Part shown: piece by piece, positions 50,487-59,874 of the stretch
Layout of the letters: every line of letters begins with the position of its first letter
Position numbering within the stretch: the first letter of the stretch is position 1
NCBI RefSeq assembly: GCF_024741815.1
Contig: NZ_CP102951.1
Location: forward strand, 4,168,001 to 4,232,000
Direction of reading: 5' to 3'
From: Pseudomonas sp. LS1212
Lineage (GTDB): Bacteria > Pseudomonadota > Gammaproteobacteria > Pseudomonadales > Pseudomonadaceae
DNA: 64,000 bases
Notes under the pieces: generated by a model
What the model was told of the DNA's origin: nothing
What the model saw: only the letters and a program-made list of their open reading frames with translations
The model's database searches: none
Translations under genes and position numbers: made by a program

Positions 50487-52441
50487 CAGTGTGTGTTCTT
50501 CTCCAGCCAGGCCTGGAACATCAGGATGTCCCAGAGGTGGTAGGCCCAATTGCGGCTGCCACTCAGGTGCTCCGACCATTTCTGGCGGACTGGCTCGGGC
50601 CGCAGGTACCCTTCCTGACGCAACCTGGACTCATCCAGCAAGGCTTCGGCCCAGTCTCGCAACGGACCGCGCAACCAGGCGTCGATCGGCACACCGAAGC
50701 CCATCTTTGGCCGATCAATCAGCGATTGCGGAACATGCCGGTAGAGCACTTGGCGCAACGCCCATTTGCCCACCCCGTCGCGCTGTTTGAGCGACTGCGG
50801 CAATTGCCACGCGAACTCGACAACCCGATGATCGAGCATGGGCACCCGAGACTCGAGCGTCACCGCCATCGCAGCGCGATCGACCTTGGCCAGGATATCG
50901 TCCGGCAGATAGGTCAACAGATCCAGGACCATCATTCGCTCGACCGGTTCCAGGCCCTTCAGATCAGGCATGAGTCCCGTCAGCAACGTTTGTGGCTCAC
51001 TACCCCCTATCACCAATTGGCCAGGGTCGTCCCAGTGCGATACCAGCCCGTGATAAAGGCCATCTATCGAAGTGCAGGACAGCACACCCGCCCCCTTGTG
51101 CAGTTTGTCACCGATGCGGTGGCCCAGCTTCGGCAGCCATCCCAACAATGTCGACCAGGTTTGCGGAGAAAGTGAGGTGATTGAGCTTGCCGCCAACTTG
51201 CGCAGGGGAAGGGGTAGCCGTGAAAGCTTGTTCCAGGCGTTGGCAGTGACGTCGTAGCGTGTATAACCACTGAAGAGCTCGTCGCCGGCATCGCCCGACA
51301 ACGAAACCGTGACATGCTGACGGGCCAGCTGAGACACCAGGAAGGTGGGAATCTGGGACGAATCGGAAAACGGCTCGTCATAAATGTCCGGCAAGGATGG
51401 AATGACCGCCATCGCCTGTTCCGGCGTCACATAGAGCTCGGTGTGATCCGTGCCCAAGTGCCTGGCAACGGCCTTGGCGTGCTCCGCTTCGTTATAACCC
51501 TTCTCGTGGAAACCAATGGTGAACGTCTTCACCGGCCGACTCGATTGGGCCTGCATGAGCGCAACGATGGTAGAGGAATCGATACCACCGGACAGGAACG
51601 CACCCAAGGGCACATCCGCCATCATTTGCTGCGCCACGGCCGATTTCAGCAACGCTTCCAACTGATCGACCGCTTGCTGCGGGTCACGGTACCCACGTCG
51701 AGAATCCGCCCCCTCAAGCACGGTGCTGAGCGCCGACCAGTACTCCTGAACCACCGGTTCGCGACGCTCGAACGAGATCGTCAGCGTACAGCCTGGTGGT
51801 AGCTTGTGAATGCCCTCGTAGATCGAGTGCGGTGCAGGAATGTAGTTGTGGCGCAGGTAGAGCGCTAGTGCCTTGCGATTGACAGGTGCCCTGAACGCGG
51901 GGTGCGCCCGCAGCGCCTTGAGCTCTGAGCCAAACAGGAATACCGCCTGCTCCCCCTGACCTTGCCAACCGTAGTACAGCGGCTTCTCGCCCAAGCGGTC
52001 ACGCGCCAGTGTCAGCACGTTCTGCTCGAGATCCCAAAGCGCAATCGCGAACATCCCTATGCTCTGCTTCAGGGTATTCGCGATACCCCAGAGATCGAAG
52101 GCCGCGAGCAGCGTTTCGGTGTCCGAATGCCCGCGCCAAGCCGGCGCCAGACCTTGCTCCTCAATCTGACGGCGCAATTCAAGATGATTGTAGATTTCAC
52201 CATTGAAGACGATGACATACCGGCCAGACACTGAAAGCATCGGCTGATGCCCGGCCGGTGAAAGATCAACGATCGCCAGGCGGCGATGGGCCAGGCCCAC
52301 CCCTGCCTCAGGCTTCACCCAGACGCCGTGATCGTCGGGCCCCCGGTGAATGATGGCGTCGGCCATACGCACGCATTCATTGAGCAGCGTCGCTTCCGTC
52401 GACTGCCCTGGCCATTTCAGCTGTCCAGCTATTCCACACAT
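50486..52441 (-). CDS. asnB: Asparagine-synthase-type amidotransferase, WbpS-like
   Basis: A 651-residue glutamine-dependent amidotransferase. The N-terminal Cys nucleophile begins MCGIAGQL, the glutaminase domain has IIHRGPDDHGVW and FNGEIYNHLELRR, and the synthetase domain has the pyrophosphate loop LSGGIDSSTIVALM and SGDAGDELFSGYTRYD. In O-antigen loci such enzymes (WbpS) amidate a uronic acid, for example GalNAcA to its amide. The wbpO/wbpP genes in the same operon supply GalNAcA, which supports that role over asparagine synthesis. Confidence 0.88.
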   Translation of the reverse strand: MCGIAGQLKWPGQSTEATLLNECVRMADAIIHRGPDDHGVWVKPEAGVGLAHRRLAIVDLSPAGHQPMLSVSGRYVIVFNGEIYNHLELRRQIEEQGLAPAWRGHSDTETLLAAFDLWGIANTLKQSIGMFAIALWDLEQNVLTLARDRLGEKPLYYGWQGQGEQAVFLFGSELKALRAHPAFRAPVNRKALALYLRHNYIPAPHSIYEGIHKLPPGCTLTISFERREPVVQEYWSALSTVLEGADSRRGYRDPQQAVDQLEALLKSAVAQQMMADVPLGAFLSGGIDSSTIVALMQAQSSRPVKTFTIGFHEKGYNEAEHAKAVARHLGTDHTELYVTPEQAMAVIPSLPDIYDEPFSDSSQIPTFLVSQLARQHVTVSLSGDAGDELFSGYTRYDVTANAWNKLSRLPLPLRKLAASSITSLSPQTWSTLLGWLPKLGHRIGDKLHKGAGVLSCTSIDGLYHGLVSHWDDPGQLVIGGSEPQTLLTGLMPDLKGLEPVERMMVLDLLTYLPDDILAKVDRAAMAVTLESRVPMLDHRVVEFAWQLPQSLKQRDGVGKWALRQVLYRHVPQSLIDRPKMGFGVPIDAWLRGPLRDWAEALLDESRLRQEGYLRPEPVRQKWSEHLSGSRNWAYHLWDILMFQAWLEKNTH

Positions 52442-52467
52442 GAGATTGACTGCGCCAGTAGTTGTTT

Positions 52468-53625
52468 TTAAGCGGCTTCGATGTCACGGCCGCGATAGAG
52501 ATCTGCGTAGGCTTGAACGCAAGCCTCCATGGAAAAAACGGTTTCCACGCGATGGCGCCCGGCCGCCCCCATTCGACTCCGCTGCGGATCGAGCGCTACT
52601 GTCAGAAGGGCTTCAGCAAGCTCCTCGGGCGCATGAGGCGCCACAACCAAGCCCGTCTCGCCGTGGATCACTGCCTCAGCGTTACCCCCGACCCGGGTGA
52701 CCACCATCGGCACGCTTGCGGCCATGCCTTCGAGCACCGCATTGGAGAAACCTTCCTCATGCGAGCAAAGCACGCCGATATCAGCGGCACACAGCAGATC
52801 GGGAACATCCTGCCGGGAGCCCAGGAAACGTATGTTATCGTCAATGCCCAACGCGACCGCCTGTTGATGTAACGAAGCACCAATTCCATCATCCCGGCCG
52901 ACACACAGACAAACCCAAGGTTGTGCGATTTGTGCCTGGATCTTGCCGAACGCCTCGATCAGGTCGGCATGCCCCTTGTAGGGAATAAGATTGGCGACAA
53001 TGATGAACACCAGCGCCTGCTCGTCAATGGCCAACTCGCTGCGCACCGCCCTGCGGCTTCTTGGCTGCGCGAAGCGCTCAAAACTCACGCCGTTGTAGAT
53101 CAGGCGAATCTGATCCTCTCTTACCGCTTCGGCACGCAGATCCTGGGTGACTGCCAGCGAGTTACCGCAAATCAGATCCATCCGCGGGTGCAGCCAATGC
53201 TCCACCTTCCGGAACAATCGATGCTTGGCCTGATACAGGTTCAAGCTTCTTCGACTCATGATTCGAAGCGTGCGAGGGCCAAACATCAAGACAACGCCAC
53301 CGACAATATACGCAGCGGGCAAAAAGAAGTGCACCGCCTGCGGACGCCGGCGCCAGTACAACCACCACAACGCGGCCGCAGAATAGAACAACCCCACCCA
53401 GGCGAGCACGCGCTCATTGCGCAGCCTGCGTTGCAACCATCCAGGGAGACTGACCCCGCGCACGGGCACGCCACCTTCGACGAATGCGCGAGTCAAGGGC
53501 CCTCCTGGCGTGATGGCAAAAACCTCAGGCTGGAAGCCTTTCTTGCGCAATGCTGTCGAGACCCGCAGCAAGTGCTGCTCAGCGCCACCAACCTCCATGG
53601 ACCCAATCACGTAAAGCAGCTTCAT
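52468..53625 (-). CDS. Glycosyltransferase family 4
   Basis: A 385-residue GT-B enzyme. The N-terminus is MKLLYVIGSMEVGGAEQHLL, the typical GGAE motif of GT4. The C-domain has ANLIPYKGHADLIEAFGK and the EX7E motif CSHEEGFSNAVLEGMA, followed by ASVPMVVTRVGGNAE. It is cytoplasmic or membrane-associated and adds a sugar during O-unit assembly. The start at 53625 is chosen by family N-terminus; a longer frame to 53712 overlaps the methyltransferase gene. Confidence 0.9.
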   Translation of the reverse strand: MKLLYVIGSMEVGGAEQHLLRVSTALRKKGFQPEVFAITPGGPLTRAFVEGGVPVRGVSLPGWLQRRLRNERVLAWVGLFYSAAALWWLYWRRRPQAVHFFLPAAYIVGGVVLMFGPRTLRIMSRRSLNLYQAKHRLFRKVEHWLHPRMDLICGNSLAVTQDLRAEAVREDQIRLIYNGVSFERFAQPRSRRAVRSELAIDEQALVFIIVANLIPYKGHADLIEAFGKIQAQIAQPWVCLCVGRDDGIGASLHQQAVALGIDDNIRFLGSRQDVPDLLCAADIGVLCSHEEGFSNAVLEGMAASVPMVVTRVGGNAEAVIHGETGLVVAPHAPEELAEALLTVALDPQRSRMGAAGRHRVETVFSMEACVQAYADLYRGRDIEAA

Positions 53626-53695
53626 AAACGATCTCGAATAAACCGAAGAATGCTTGCTTGAAAGGACTCCTCGCGCAAGCACGCTCCAATTGATG

Positions 53696-54367
53696 TCAAC
53701 GCGACTTTCCAATAACCGCTATACAATACGCGTAACCACGGTTCTGCAGGAATCGCAGCGCAGCCCTCGGCAGGAACCTGCGCGATGCCGCATGCACCTG
53801 GGTCGCCCCCAGATCGCCATAACCGAACTTTGCCACCACGTCCATACCGGAATCACGGACAATGGCTGCCAGTTCATCGACGGTATAGATTCTTTCGTCG
53901 GTAATGCCGCCCGCATAAGCGGTGTACTTCGTGGGAATCTGAATCAACACATACTTCGCGCACTTTGCCTGCTCCTTGAGCAGTTGCACGGTCACTTCCC
54001 GGTCGAAATGCTCGAGCACGCCACAGGAGAACGCCAGGTCGAATTGGCCTTCAAGCCCCGACAGGTCGAAGGCATCCGCCACCTGGAACTCCGCCGTTGC
54101 ACCCAGGCGCGCAGCCTGCTGGCCGGCAAGCTCAACCAGGGTCGGCTCGTTATCGATGCCGACAACCTTGTAACCCAGCGAAGACAAGTACATGTCAGAC
54201 CATCCAGGTCCGCAGCCCACATCCAGAAGCCTCGAAGTCGGTTGGCAATAACGCTGGATCATGCCATACAGAACTTCGTGAAAGCCCCAATGAGCAACTG
54301 CGGACTTCAGCCAATCCGAGTTAAATGCCCCGTAGGAGTCAAAGTACTCGCGCCAGCGATCCGCCAT
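53696..54367 (-). CDS. SAM-dependent methyltransferase
   Basis: A 223-residue class I methyltransferase. Motif I is LLDVGCGPGWSDMYL near residue 50, the acidic end of strand 2 is GIDNEPTLVE, and motif IV is FSCGVLEHFDREV. GAGGAAAC gives a good ribosome site. Inside an O-antigen operon it probably methylates an O-unit sugar, or the non-reducing end to stop chain growth; either is inference. It is co-directional with flanking flippase and transferase genes. Confidence 0.85.
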   Translation of the reverse strand: MADRWREYFDSYGAFNSDWLKSAVAHWGFHEVLYGMIQRYCQPTSRLLDVGCGPGWSDMYLSSLGYKVVGIDNEPTLVELAGQQAARLGATAEFQVADAFDLSGLEGQFDLAFSCGVLEHFDREVTVQLLKEQAKCAKYVLIQIPTKYTAYAGGITDERIYTVDELAAIVRDSGMDVVAKFGYGDLGATQVHAASRRFLPRAALRFLQNRGYAYCIAVIGKSR

Positions 54368-54546
54368 TTTTGTTTCCTCGTCGAGATGAAGTACGCACTA
54401 GATTGAACATTCCGTTTTCAAGCCTGCCTCGAGCTCCCCCCTGAAGAGGCTCGCAGCAGGTTCTAGCCCAATGGGCCAACTATTCCATTTGCCCGACAAA
54501 GGATCCGAGCCTTCTGTTGCCAGCACCCCCTTGGCAGGCCGCCAAC

Positions 54547-55848
54547 TCATCGAGCAAGCACGGCTTTGGATGAAGATACAAGAAAGCCGAGACCCAGGAT
54601 CACGGCAACGGCAGGTGCTGCAGACAATGACAAGGCAATGGCTTGTGCCCCCATCGAATCGCGAAGGGCAATATAACTTAGATAAACCGCCAACAGACTG
54701 AAGGCCGCCATCAACGACATGATCTTGGGACGCGATTGGGCTTGCCAGAGCTTGGCAAAGACATTGCTCAAGATCGCGAAGCCAACCCCGGTTGTCAGCC
54801 AGAACCAGAGCTGAGTCACCTTTTCAGCTGCCTGCGCATCGAAACGACCGCCGAAGACCCACAACAGCAGTGGCTCACCCAACACCCAGACCATCACGGT
54901 GCCGAGTGCGCCGACAGCAAAGGACGCGACTGCCGCCTGGCCCAGCAACTTCCTGACCCCGGCATGATCCTGCTCGGCGATGAGCGTGGAAAAACGCGCC
55001 AGAATCAATGTCGAACTGGACATGATGAGCAGTTGAATCACTGAAGTATGGAGCCTGTAGGCATAGCCGAACGCGGCAACGATCCCTTCGCCATAGGAGG
55101 CAGCCCACACCGGTGGCAGGGCGGAGATCATGTTGGCAAAGAATACGCCAGGCAGGATCCAGCCCCCCAAGGTGAGCATTTCTCGCCCCTGCACGAGCAG
55201 ATTGTTCCATGAAGGGAAACGCCCCCACACGGAAAACCTGCTCTTGTGCAGACCGAGCAGGCAGACAAGGAACTGTGCCGACAAGCCGATCACGGTCCCC
55301 AGCACCAGGCTGAGCAGCCCACCTTCGGGCCACGCGAACAATAGCAGGCCGCCCAGTATCCCGTTCAGTACCGGGGCACCCGCAGCATAGGCAAACCTGT
55401 CGCGCATGGCCAGAATGTAGCCTGAGCAGTCACACGCCATGTTCAGAGGAACCAGCAGCGCCACAAACGGCAAGGCGTACAGGAACGTATCGCGAACCGC
55501 CGGTTGATCAGCCACGGTCATGTACTGCGTCAACCACGGAGTCGAGAGCAGGATCAGCAGCGCCAATAACACACCCAGCCCTGAACTCCCCCAGAATACG
55601 GCGCGCTCGAATGCCCAAGTCGCCTTCAGGTCTCCTTGTGCATGCAAACGCGCACGCAAGGGGAAGAAGCCCGTCTGGATAACCCCGGACAAGACCCCGG
55701 AGATCAAGGTTGGGGCGACCAGCGCCAGGTTATAGCCATCGATCTCGCTACCCACGCCAAACAGGCCAGCGGTGAACCACAACTTGAAGAAAGCTGCCAA
55801 CTGGGAAAGCGCGGTGAATATCGATACAACTGCCAGTTGTCGCCTCAT
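54547..55848 (-). CDS. wzx: Polysaccharide flippase, Wzx/MurJ type
   Basis: A 433-residue polytopic membrane protein with about 12-14 helices of the MOP exporter superfamily, closest in feel to the MviN/MurJ branch (KLWFTAGLFGVGSEIDGYN, then SGVLSGVIQTGFFPLRARL near the N-terminus). It should flip undecaprenyl-linked O-units to the periplasm. It starts 30 bases after wbpP. It is separate from the true murJ gene of the chromosome, which is not in this window, and its place in the locus argues for Wzx. Confidence 0.82.
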   Translation of the reverse strand: MRRQLAVVSIFTALSQLAAFFKLWFTAGLFGVGSEIDGYNLALVAPTLISGVLSGVIQTGFFPLRARLHAQGDLKATWAFERAVFWGSSGLGVLLALLILLSTPWLTQYMTVADQPAVRDTFLYALPFVALLVPLNMACDCSGYILAMRDRFAYAAGAPVLNGILGGLLLFAWPEGGLLSLVLGTVIGLSAQFLVCLLGLHKSRFSVWGRFPSWNNLLVQGREMLTLGGWILPGVFFANMISALPPVWAASYGEGIVAAFGYAYRLHTSVIQLLIMSSSTLILARFSTLIAEQDHAGVRKLLGQAAVASFAVGALGTVMVWVLGEPLLLWVFGGRFDAQAAEKVTQLWFWLTTGVGFAILSNVFAKLWQAQSRPKIMSLMAAFSLLAVYLSYIALRDSMGAQAIALSLSAAPAVAVILGLGFLVSSSKAVLAR

Positions 55849-55878
55849 CGGGAGGCGGACCGCTCAGGGCTCAGTGAC

Positions 55879-56922
55879 TCAGGACGCATTGACCACATAC
55901 CAGTCGAGCGCCTCTCGAATGCCGTCCCCGAGACGATGACTGGGTTGATAGCCCAGCAACGATGATGCCTTGCCGATATCCGCCAGAGAATGGCGCACAT
56001 CGCCCTCACGGAACTCCCGATAGACAGGCTTGGCCTGCCTCAACGCATCATTCGAAGCAGCCAGGCCGTCCCTGATCAAGGTAAACAGGTCGTTGAGCGA
56101 CGTCCGGTCGCCCACTGCCACGTTATAGACCTGATTCACGGCTTCGGCCGAGGTTGTCGTTGCCGCCAGGAGGTTCGCCTGGACCGCATTGGCAATGAAG
56201 CAGAAGTCACGGCTGGTTTCCCCATCGCCGTTAATGTAGACGGGCTCATCACGCAGCAACGATGCAGTCCATTTCGGAATGACTGCAGCGTAGGCGCCAT
56301 TGGGGTCCTGGCGGGGGCCAAAGACATTGAAGTAGCGTAGCCCGATGGTCGAGAACCCGTAAACTCGAGCAAAGGTTTCCGCATAGAGCTCGTTGACGTA
56401 CTTGGTAACCGCATAGGGGCTCAGCGGCTTGCCGATCTTGTCTTCGACCTTGGGAAGCCCTGGGTGATCACCGTAGGTGCTGCTGCTGGCCGCATAGGTG
56501 AAGCTCTTCACCTTGGCGTCCCGCGCTGCGACCAGCATGTTCAGAAAGCCGGTGACATTGGCCTCGTTGGTGGCGATGGGATCGGCAATGCTGCGCGGTA
56601 CGCTGCCAAGAGCGGCTTGATGCAGCACGTGGTCCACGGCGTGTCCGTCCGACCAATGCATGGCCAGATGGCAATCATCAAGCTTGCGGATATCGCCGTC
56701 GATGAAACGGAAGCGCTCCCATTGTTCAGGCAAGACAAGCGATTGCACTTCTGCCAGATTGCGGCGATTGCCTGTCGCAAAGTTGTCCAACCCGACCACA
56801 CGCTGATCCAGTTTCAGCAGCCATTCAAGCAGGTTGCTGCCAATGAAGCCCGCCACACCGGTAATCAACCAGGTCCGCGGCTGTCCGGACAAACGCTGTT
56901 GCAATTCCTGGAAAGCACTCAT
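55879..56922 (-). CDS. wbpP: UDP-N-acetylglucosamine 4-epimerase WbpP
   Basis: A 347-residue extended SDR. The NAD motif is ITGVAGFIGSNLLEWLL near residue 22, the active site YAASSSTYGDHPG has Ser, and Tyr-x-x-x-Lys lies in SPYAVTKYVNELYA. It interconverts UDP-GlcNAc and UDP-GalNAc or their uronic acids, in partnership with the dehydrogenase WbpO directly upstream (15-base gap). The GTG/ATG cluster before 56922 leaves the start uncertain by up to three codons. Confidence 0.92.
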   Translation of the reverse strand: MSAFQELQQRLSGQPRTWLITGVAGFIGSNLLEWLLKLDQRVVGLDNFATGNRRNLAEVQSLVLPEQWERFRFIDGDIRKLDDCHLAMHWSDGHAVDHVLHQAALGSVPRSIADPIATNEANVTGFLNMLVAARDAKVKSFTYAASSSTYGDHPGLPKVEDKIGKPLSPYAVTKYVNELYAETFARVYGFSTIGLRYFNVFGPRQDPNGAYAAVIPKWTASLLRDEPVYINGDGETSRDFCFIANAVQANLLAATTTSAEAVNQVYNVAVGDRTSLNDLFTLIRDGLAASNDALRQAKPVYREFREGDVRHSLADIGKASSLLGYQPSHRLGDGIREALDWYVVNAS

Positions 56923-56937
56923 CACAACCAATTCCCC

Positions 56938-58215
56938 TTACAGCCGACCGTCTGCAGCACCCATCGGAAGAATGCCTTTCACATCGAAAAGCACTGCGCC
57001 CGGCTCACCACATGCCTTGATACCAGCCTCGCCCATGGCAATGAATTCCTGGTGCCCCACGGCAAGGATGATGCCCGCGTAATCACGCTGCACAGGCTTT
57101 TCACGCAGACACTTCAGGCCATATTCCTCAAAGGCTTCTTCGACATCGACCCAGGGATCATAGACATCGACCGCACAGTTGTATGCCTTCAAGGCCTCGA
57201 CGATGTCCACAACCTTGGTATTGCGCACATCAGGGCAGTTTTCCTTGAAGGTAAGCCCCATGATCAGCACCTTGCTGCCCAGGACAGGCTTGCCTTTGCG
57301 CAGCATCAGTTTCACCGTGCTGTCGGCCACGTGCCGGGCCATGCTGTCATTGATGCGACGCCCTGCCAGAATCACCTCGGGGTGATAACCAACTTCCTGG
57401 GCCTTGTGGGTCAAGTAGTAAGGGTCTACACCGATGCAGTGCCCGCCCACCAGGCCGGGACGGAAGGGCAGGAAGTTCCACTTCGTACCGGCGGCCTGCA
57501 GCACTTCGAGCGTATCGATATCCAGATGATGGAAAATCAGGCTCAATTCGTTCATCAAGGCGATATTCAAATCGCGCTGGGTATTCTCGATGACCTTAGC
57601 AGCTTCAGCCACTTTGATACTGCTGGCCAGATGCGTGCCTGCGGTGATGATCTCGGCGTAAAGTTGATCGACCGCCTGGGCCACTTCGGGCGTGCTGCCA
57701 CTGGTCACTTTCTTGATGGTAGGCAGGCGATGCTCTTTATCACCCGGGTTGATACGCTCAGGGCTGTAGCCGCAGAAAAAGTCGCTATTGAACTTCAGGC
57801 CACTGAAGCGCTCGAGGATCGGAACACAGATTTCTTCCGTGGCACCCGGGAAAACGGTGGATTCGTAAATGACGATATCACCGGGTTTCAGCACCTTGCC
57901 CACCGTCTCGCTCGCCTTGATCAGCGGCGTCATGTCCGGTCGATTGGCAGAGTCCACTGGCGTGGGTACGGTAACAATATAAATATGGGCATTGCGCAGA
58001 TCTTCGATATCACAGCTGTAACGAAGTTGAGAGGCCGCTTGAAGCTCTTCGCTGCTGCACTCGAGCGTATGATCACTACCACTCTGTAGCTCTGAGATTC
58101 GGTTGCGCTGGATATCAAAGCCGATAACGGGACGCTTTTTGCCAAACTCAACAGCCAACGGCAATCCGACGTAGCCAAGACCGATAATTGCAATTGTTTT
58201 GCTGCTCAAGTTCAT
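56938..58215 (-). CDS. wbpO: UDP-N-acetyl-hexosamine 6-dehydrogenase WbpO/TviB
   Basis: A 425-residue NAD-dependent sugar-nucleotide dehydrogenase. N-terminal IAIIGLGYVGLPLAVEFG binds NAD, VVPTP-like TVPTPVDSANRPDM follows, the catalytic Cys is in GLVGGHCIGVDPYYL near residue 265, and the C-domain has GLTFKENCPDVRNTKV. It oxidises UDP-GlcNAc or UDP-GalNAc to the uronic acid. With WbpP it makes UDP-GalNAcA for the O-unit. It is the first gene of the minus-strand O-antigen operon and lies nearest to the lapA-ihfB border. Confidence 0.93.
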   Translation of the reverse strand: MNLSSKTIAIIGLGYVGLPLAVEFGKKRPVIGFDIQRNRISELQSGSDHTLECSSEELQAASQLRYSCDIEDLRNAHIYIVTVPTPVDSANRPDMTPLIKASETVGKVLKPGDIVIYESTVFPGATEEICVPILERFSGLKFNSDFFCGYSPERINPGDKEHRLPTIKKVTSGSTPEVAQAVDQLYAEIITAGTHLASSIKVAEAAKVIENTQRDLNIALMNELSLIFHHLDIDTLEVLQAAGTKWNFLPFRPGLVGGHCIGVDPYYLTHKAQEVGYHPEVILAGRRINDSMARHVADSTVKLMLRKGKPVLGSKVLIMGLTFKENCPDVRNTKVVDIVEALKAYNCAVDVYDPWVDVEEAFEEYGLKCLREKPVQRDYAGIILAVGHQEFIAMGEAGIKACGEPGAVLFDVKGILPMGAADGRL

Positions 58216-59070
58216 TCCTTGATTGATCCTTCGTTAATAACTTGGCAAGTCAACATACAGGTCAACTCGTGAATTACTTATTTCGAGAAACCGAACCAAC
58301 ATCATGCTACAAAAGAAACAACAAGAGCTGAGGCCTTACTCACTCACAGAATTTCCGCCACCCTTGCGTCCACTCGAGCATAGCCATCTTGTGCTCTAGC
58401 GCTCTACCACATAGCACCGTAAATAGTCCGGGCGCTGCCACACCTGAGTGATCGCTTGCAGCGATGTGGATAGCCCAGCCTAAATGCACACAGAATAGTG
58501 CCACAGTCCTTTCTTTTTTAGAAATTTTTTTTACCCCGACGCGAATAGCGCTTGCCACATTCAAGGCCAGGCCATGCAAATGAAGGCGAAATGATCTCAA
58601 ATATCAATTGCCTTCAAACGCGCTATCAAACCTGAAAGCCCCAGAAACTCCCGTCGATGTATGCACGATCTATCTGCAACACACTCAATCATGCCCGCAT
58701 AAGATTCCGCCGCCCCACCTGCAAACACGCACGGACACGGCATCGACAGACGCGATCCAGGGGAACATAGGTGACGACTCGACACCCTGGATATCGAAGC
58801 CAAGGGACGACGAAGCTGACCACTGCTGCACATCGACACCTTGTTCAAGGTCGCAATCGACAAGCAAGCTGGCCCGGACATCGAAATGGAGCTGATGGCC
58901 GGCACCCCTGACACCAATGGCCCACCATGATGAGAAAGCAAGGGACACACTACATGGTGACCAGCTCCATCGTTGCGACAAGAGCGCTATTACTTCACAC
59001 CTGCCACGAGAGCCGCATCAGCCGGGATACCCTCAGGAAAACATCCTTTATGCAAAGAAGTTGCACCTGA
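58216..59070. other. Intergenic gap between wbpO and lapA, 855 bp
   Basis: The place where a wzz chain-length gene is often found, but no wzz or other full gene is visible. Sequence near 58500-58540 is AT-rich with long T and A runs. On the plus strand at about 58833-58927 a short open stretch reads DIDTLFKVAIDKQAGPD, then IEMELMAGTPDTNGPP and a stop, without a start; it may be the tail of a lost gene. The promoter of the minus-strand O-antigen operon should lie at 58220-58330. Confidence 0.5.
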
Positions 59071-59307
59071 TCACACCGAAGCCCGCAACCGCCTGCTACG
59101 GAAAACACCGTAGACACCCAGTAAAGGACCGATAATCAAGCCCGCGATCAACGCGGCAAGCACCAGGACGGCCACCGGCATCGCCGGCGCAGCCCAGCCA
59201 AACATGACCAGGGAGACGGTTTGCTGGTTTTCAAGGACGAAGACCAACACCAATGCCGTCAGCACCAGAATGAACAGCGCCACAAAGGCGCGCTTGAGAT
59301 TACGCAT
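59071..59307 (-). CDS. lapA: LapA-domain membrane protein (DUF1049)
   Basis: A 78-residue inner-membrane protein with two helices (about 8-28 and 42-65) and a short basic tail (VFRSRRLRASV), the lipopolysaccharide assembly protein A domain. In E. coli LapA works with LapB to control LPS synthesis through LpxC; the Pseudomonas gene beside ihfB is its likely counterpart. GGGGGAG precedes a GTG and ATG pair; 59307 is the ATG. It lies 26 bases downstream of ihfB. Confidence 0.85.
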   Translation of the reverse strand: MRNLKRAFVALFILVLTALVLVFVLENQQTVSLVMFGWAAPAMPVAVLVLAALIAGLIIGPLLGVYGVFRSRRLRASV

Positions 59308-59333
59308 CACTCCCCCTTCTGCTATGGGCGAAC

Positions 59334-59621
59334 TTAGTAATCTTCTTCATTAACCCGATCCCGCAGCTCCTTCCCCGGCTTAAAATGCGGCACAAACTTC
59401 CCATCCAGGCTAACAGACTGCCCCGTCTTGGGATTACGCCCAACCCGCGGCGCCCGGTAGTGCAACGAAAAACTGCCAAACCCACGAATCTCGATACGAT
59501 CGCCCGTGGCCAGGCACTGGGACATTTGTTCAAGCATGGTCTTGATGGCCAGCTCGACATCCTTGGATGAGAGCAGCCCTTGATGGGTAACAATACGTTC
59601 GATCAGCTCCGACTTCGTCAT
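59334..59621 (-). CDS. ihfB: Integration host factor subunit beta
   Basis: A 95-residue DNA-bending HU/IHF-family protein (also called himD). MTKSELIERIVTHQGLLS opens it, and the signature RIEIRGFGSFSLHYRAPRVGRNPKTG includes the Pro that intercalates DNA. It forms a heterodimer with IhfA. Downstream of rpsA and upstream of lapA, as in other Pseudomonas. Confidence 0.97.
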   Translation of the reverse strand: MTKSELIERIVTHQGLLSSKDVELAIKTMLEQMSQCLATGDRIEIRGFGSFSLHYRAPRVGRNPKTGQSVSLDGKFVPHFKPGKELRDRVNEEDY

Positions 59622-59728
59622 ATTTTTCCCTTCTTTATCAAGCAGCTAGATCAGTGCTACTCAAGGTTTTAGCATGACCGGAGGGATTTGAACAGTGGGG
59701 ATTTTGAGCGGGTTGCAAATTGAGGATT

Positions 59729-59797
59729 ACGGGGGATGGGGGCGCTTTGCGCCCAGCGTCGCAGCGGCGCACCGAGCCTGCGGCAGCGGCTACATGG
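59729..59797. repeat. Dispersed GCAGCGGCTACA repeat, partial
   Basis: GCGCCCAGCGTCGCAGCGGC followed by CCTGCGGCAGCGGCTACAT. It is one arm of the same repeat family as at 12829-12934, here without a clear second arm. Confidence 0.5.
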
Positions 59798-59828
59798 GTC
59801 AGCCAGCGGGCGGGTGAATTTTGGGTAC

Positions 59829-59859
59829 AAAAAAGGGCGACTGAAGTCGCCCTTTTTCA
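59829..59859 (-). terminator. Terminator of rpsA (bidirectional shape)
   Basis: AAAAAAGGGCGACT-GAAGTCGCCCTTTTT is a near-perfect stem with a T-run on both strands. It lies 16 bases past the rpsA stop. Confidence 0.9.
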
Positions 59860-59874
59860 ATGGTCAGTCAGAAC

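Noticed and set aside
58608..58895. 95-codon frame between wbpO and lapA
   Set aside because: Thr/Ser/Pro/Cys-rich with no family features; the more protein-like stretch nearby is in another frame and has no start.
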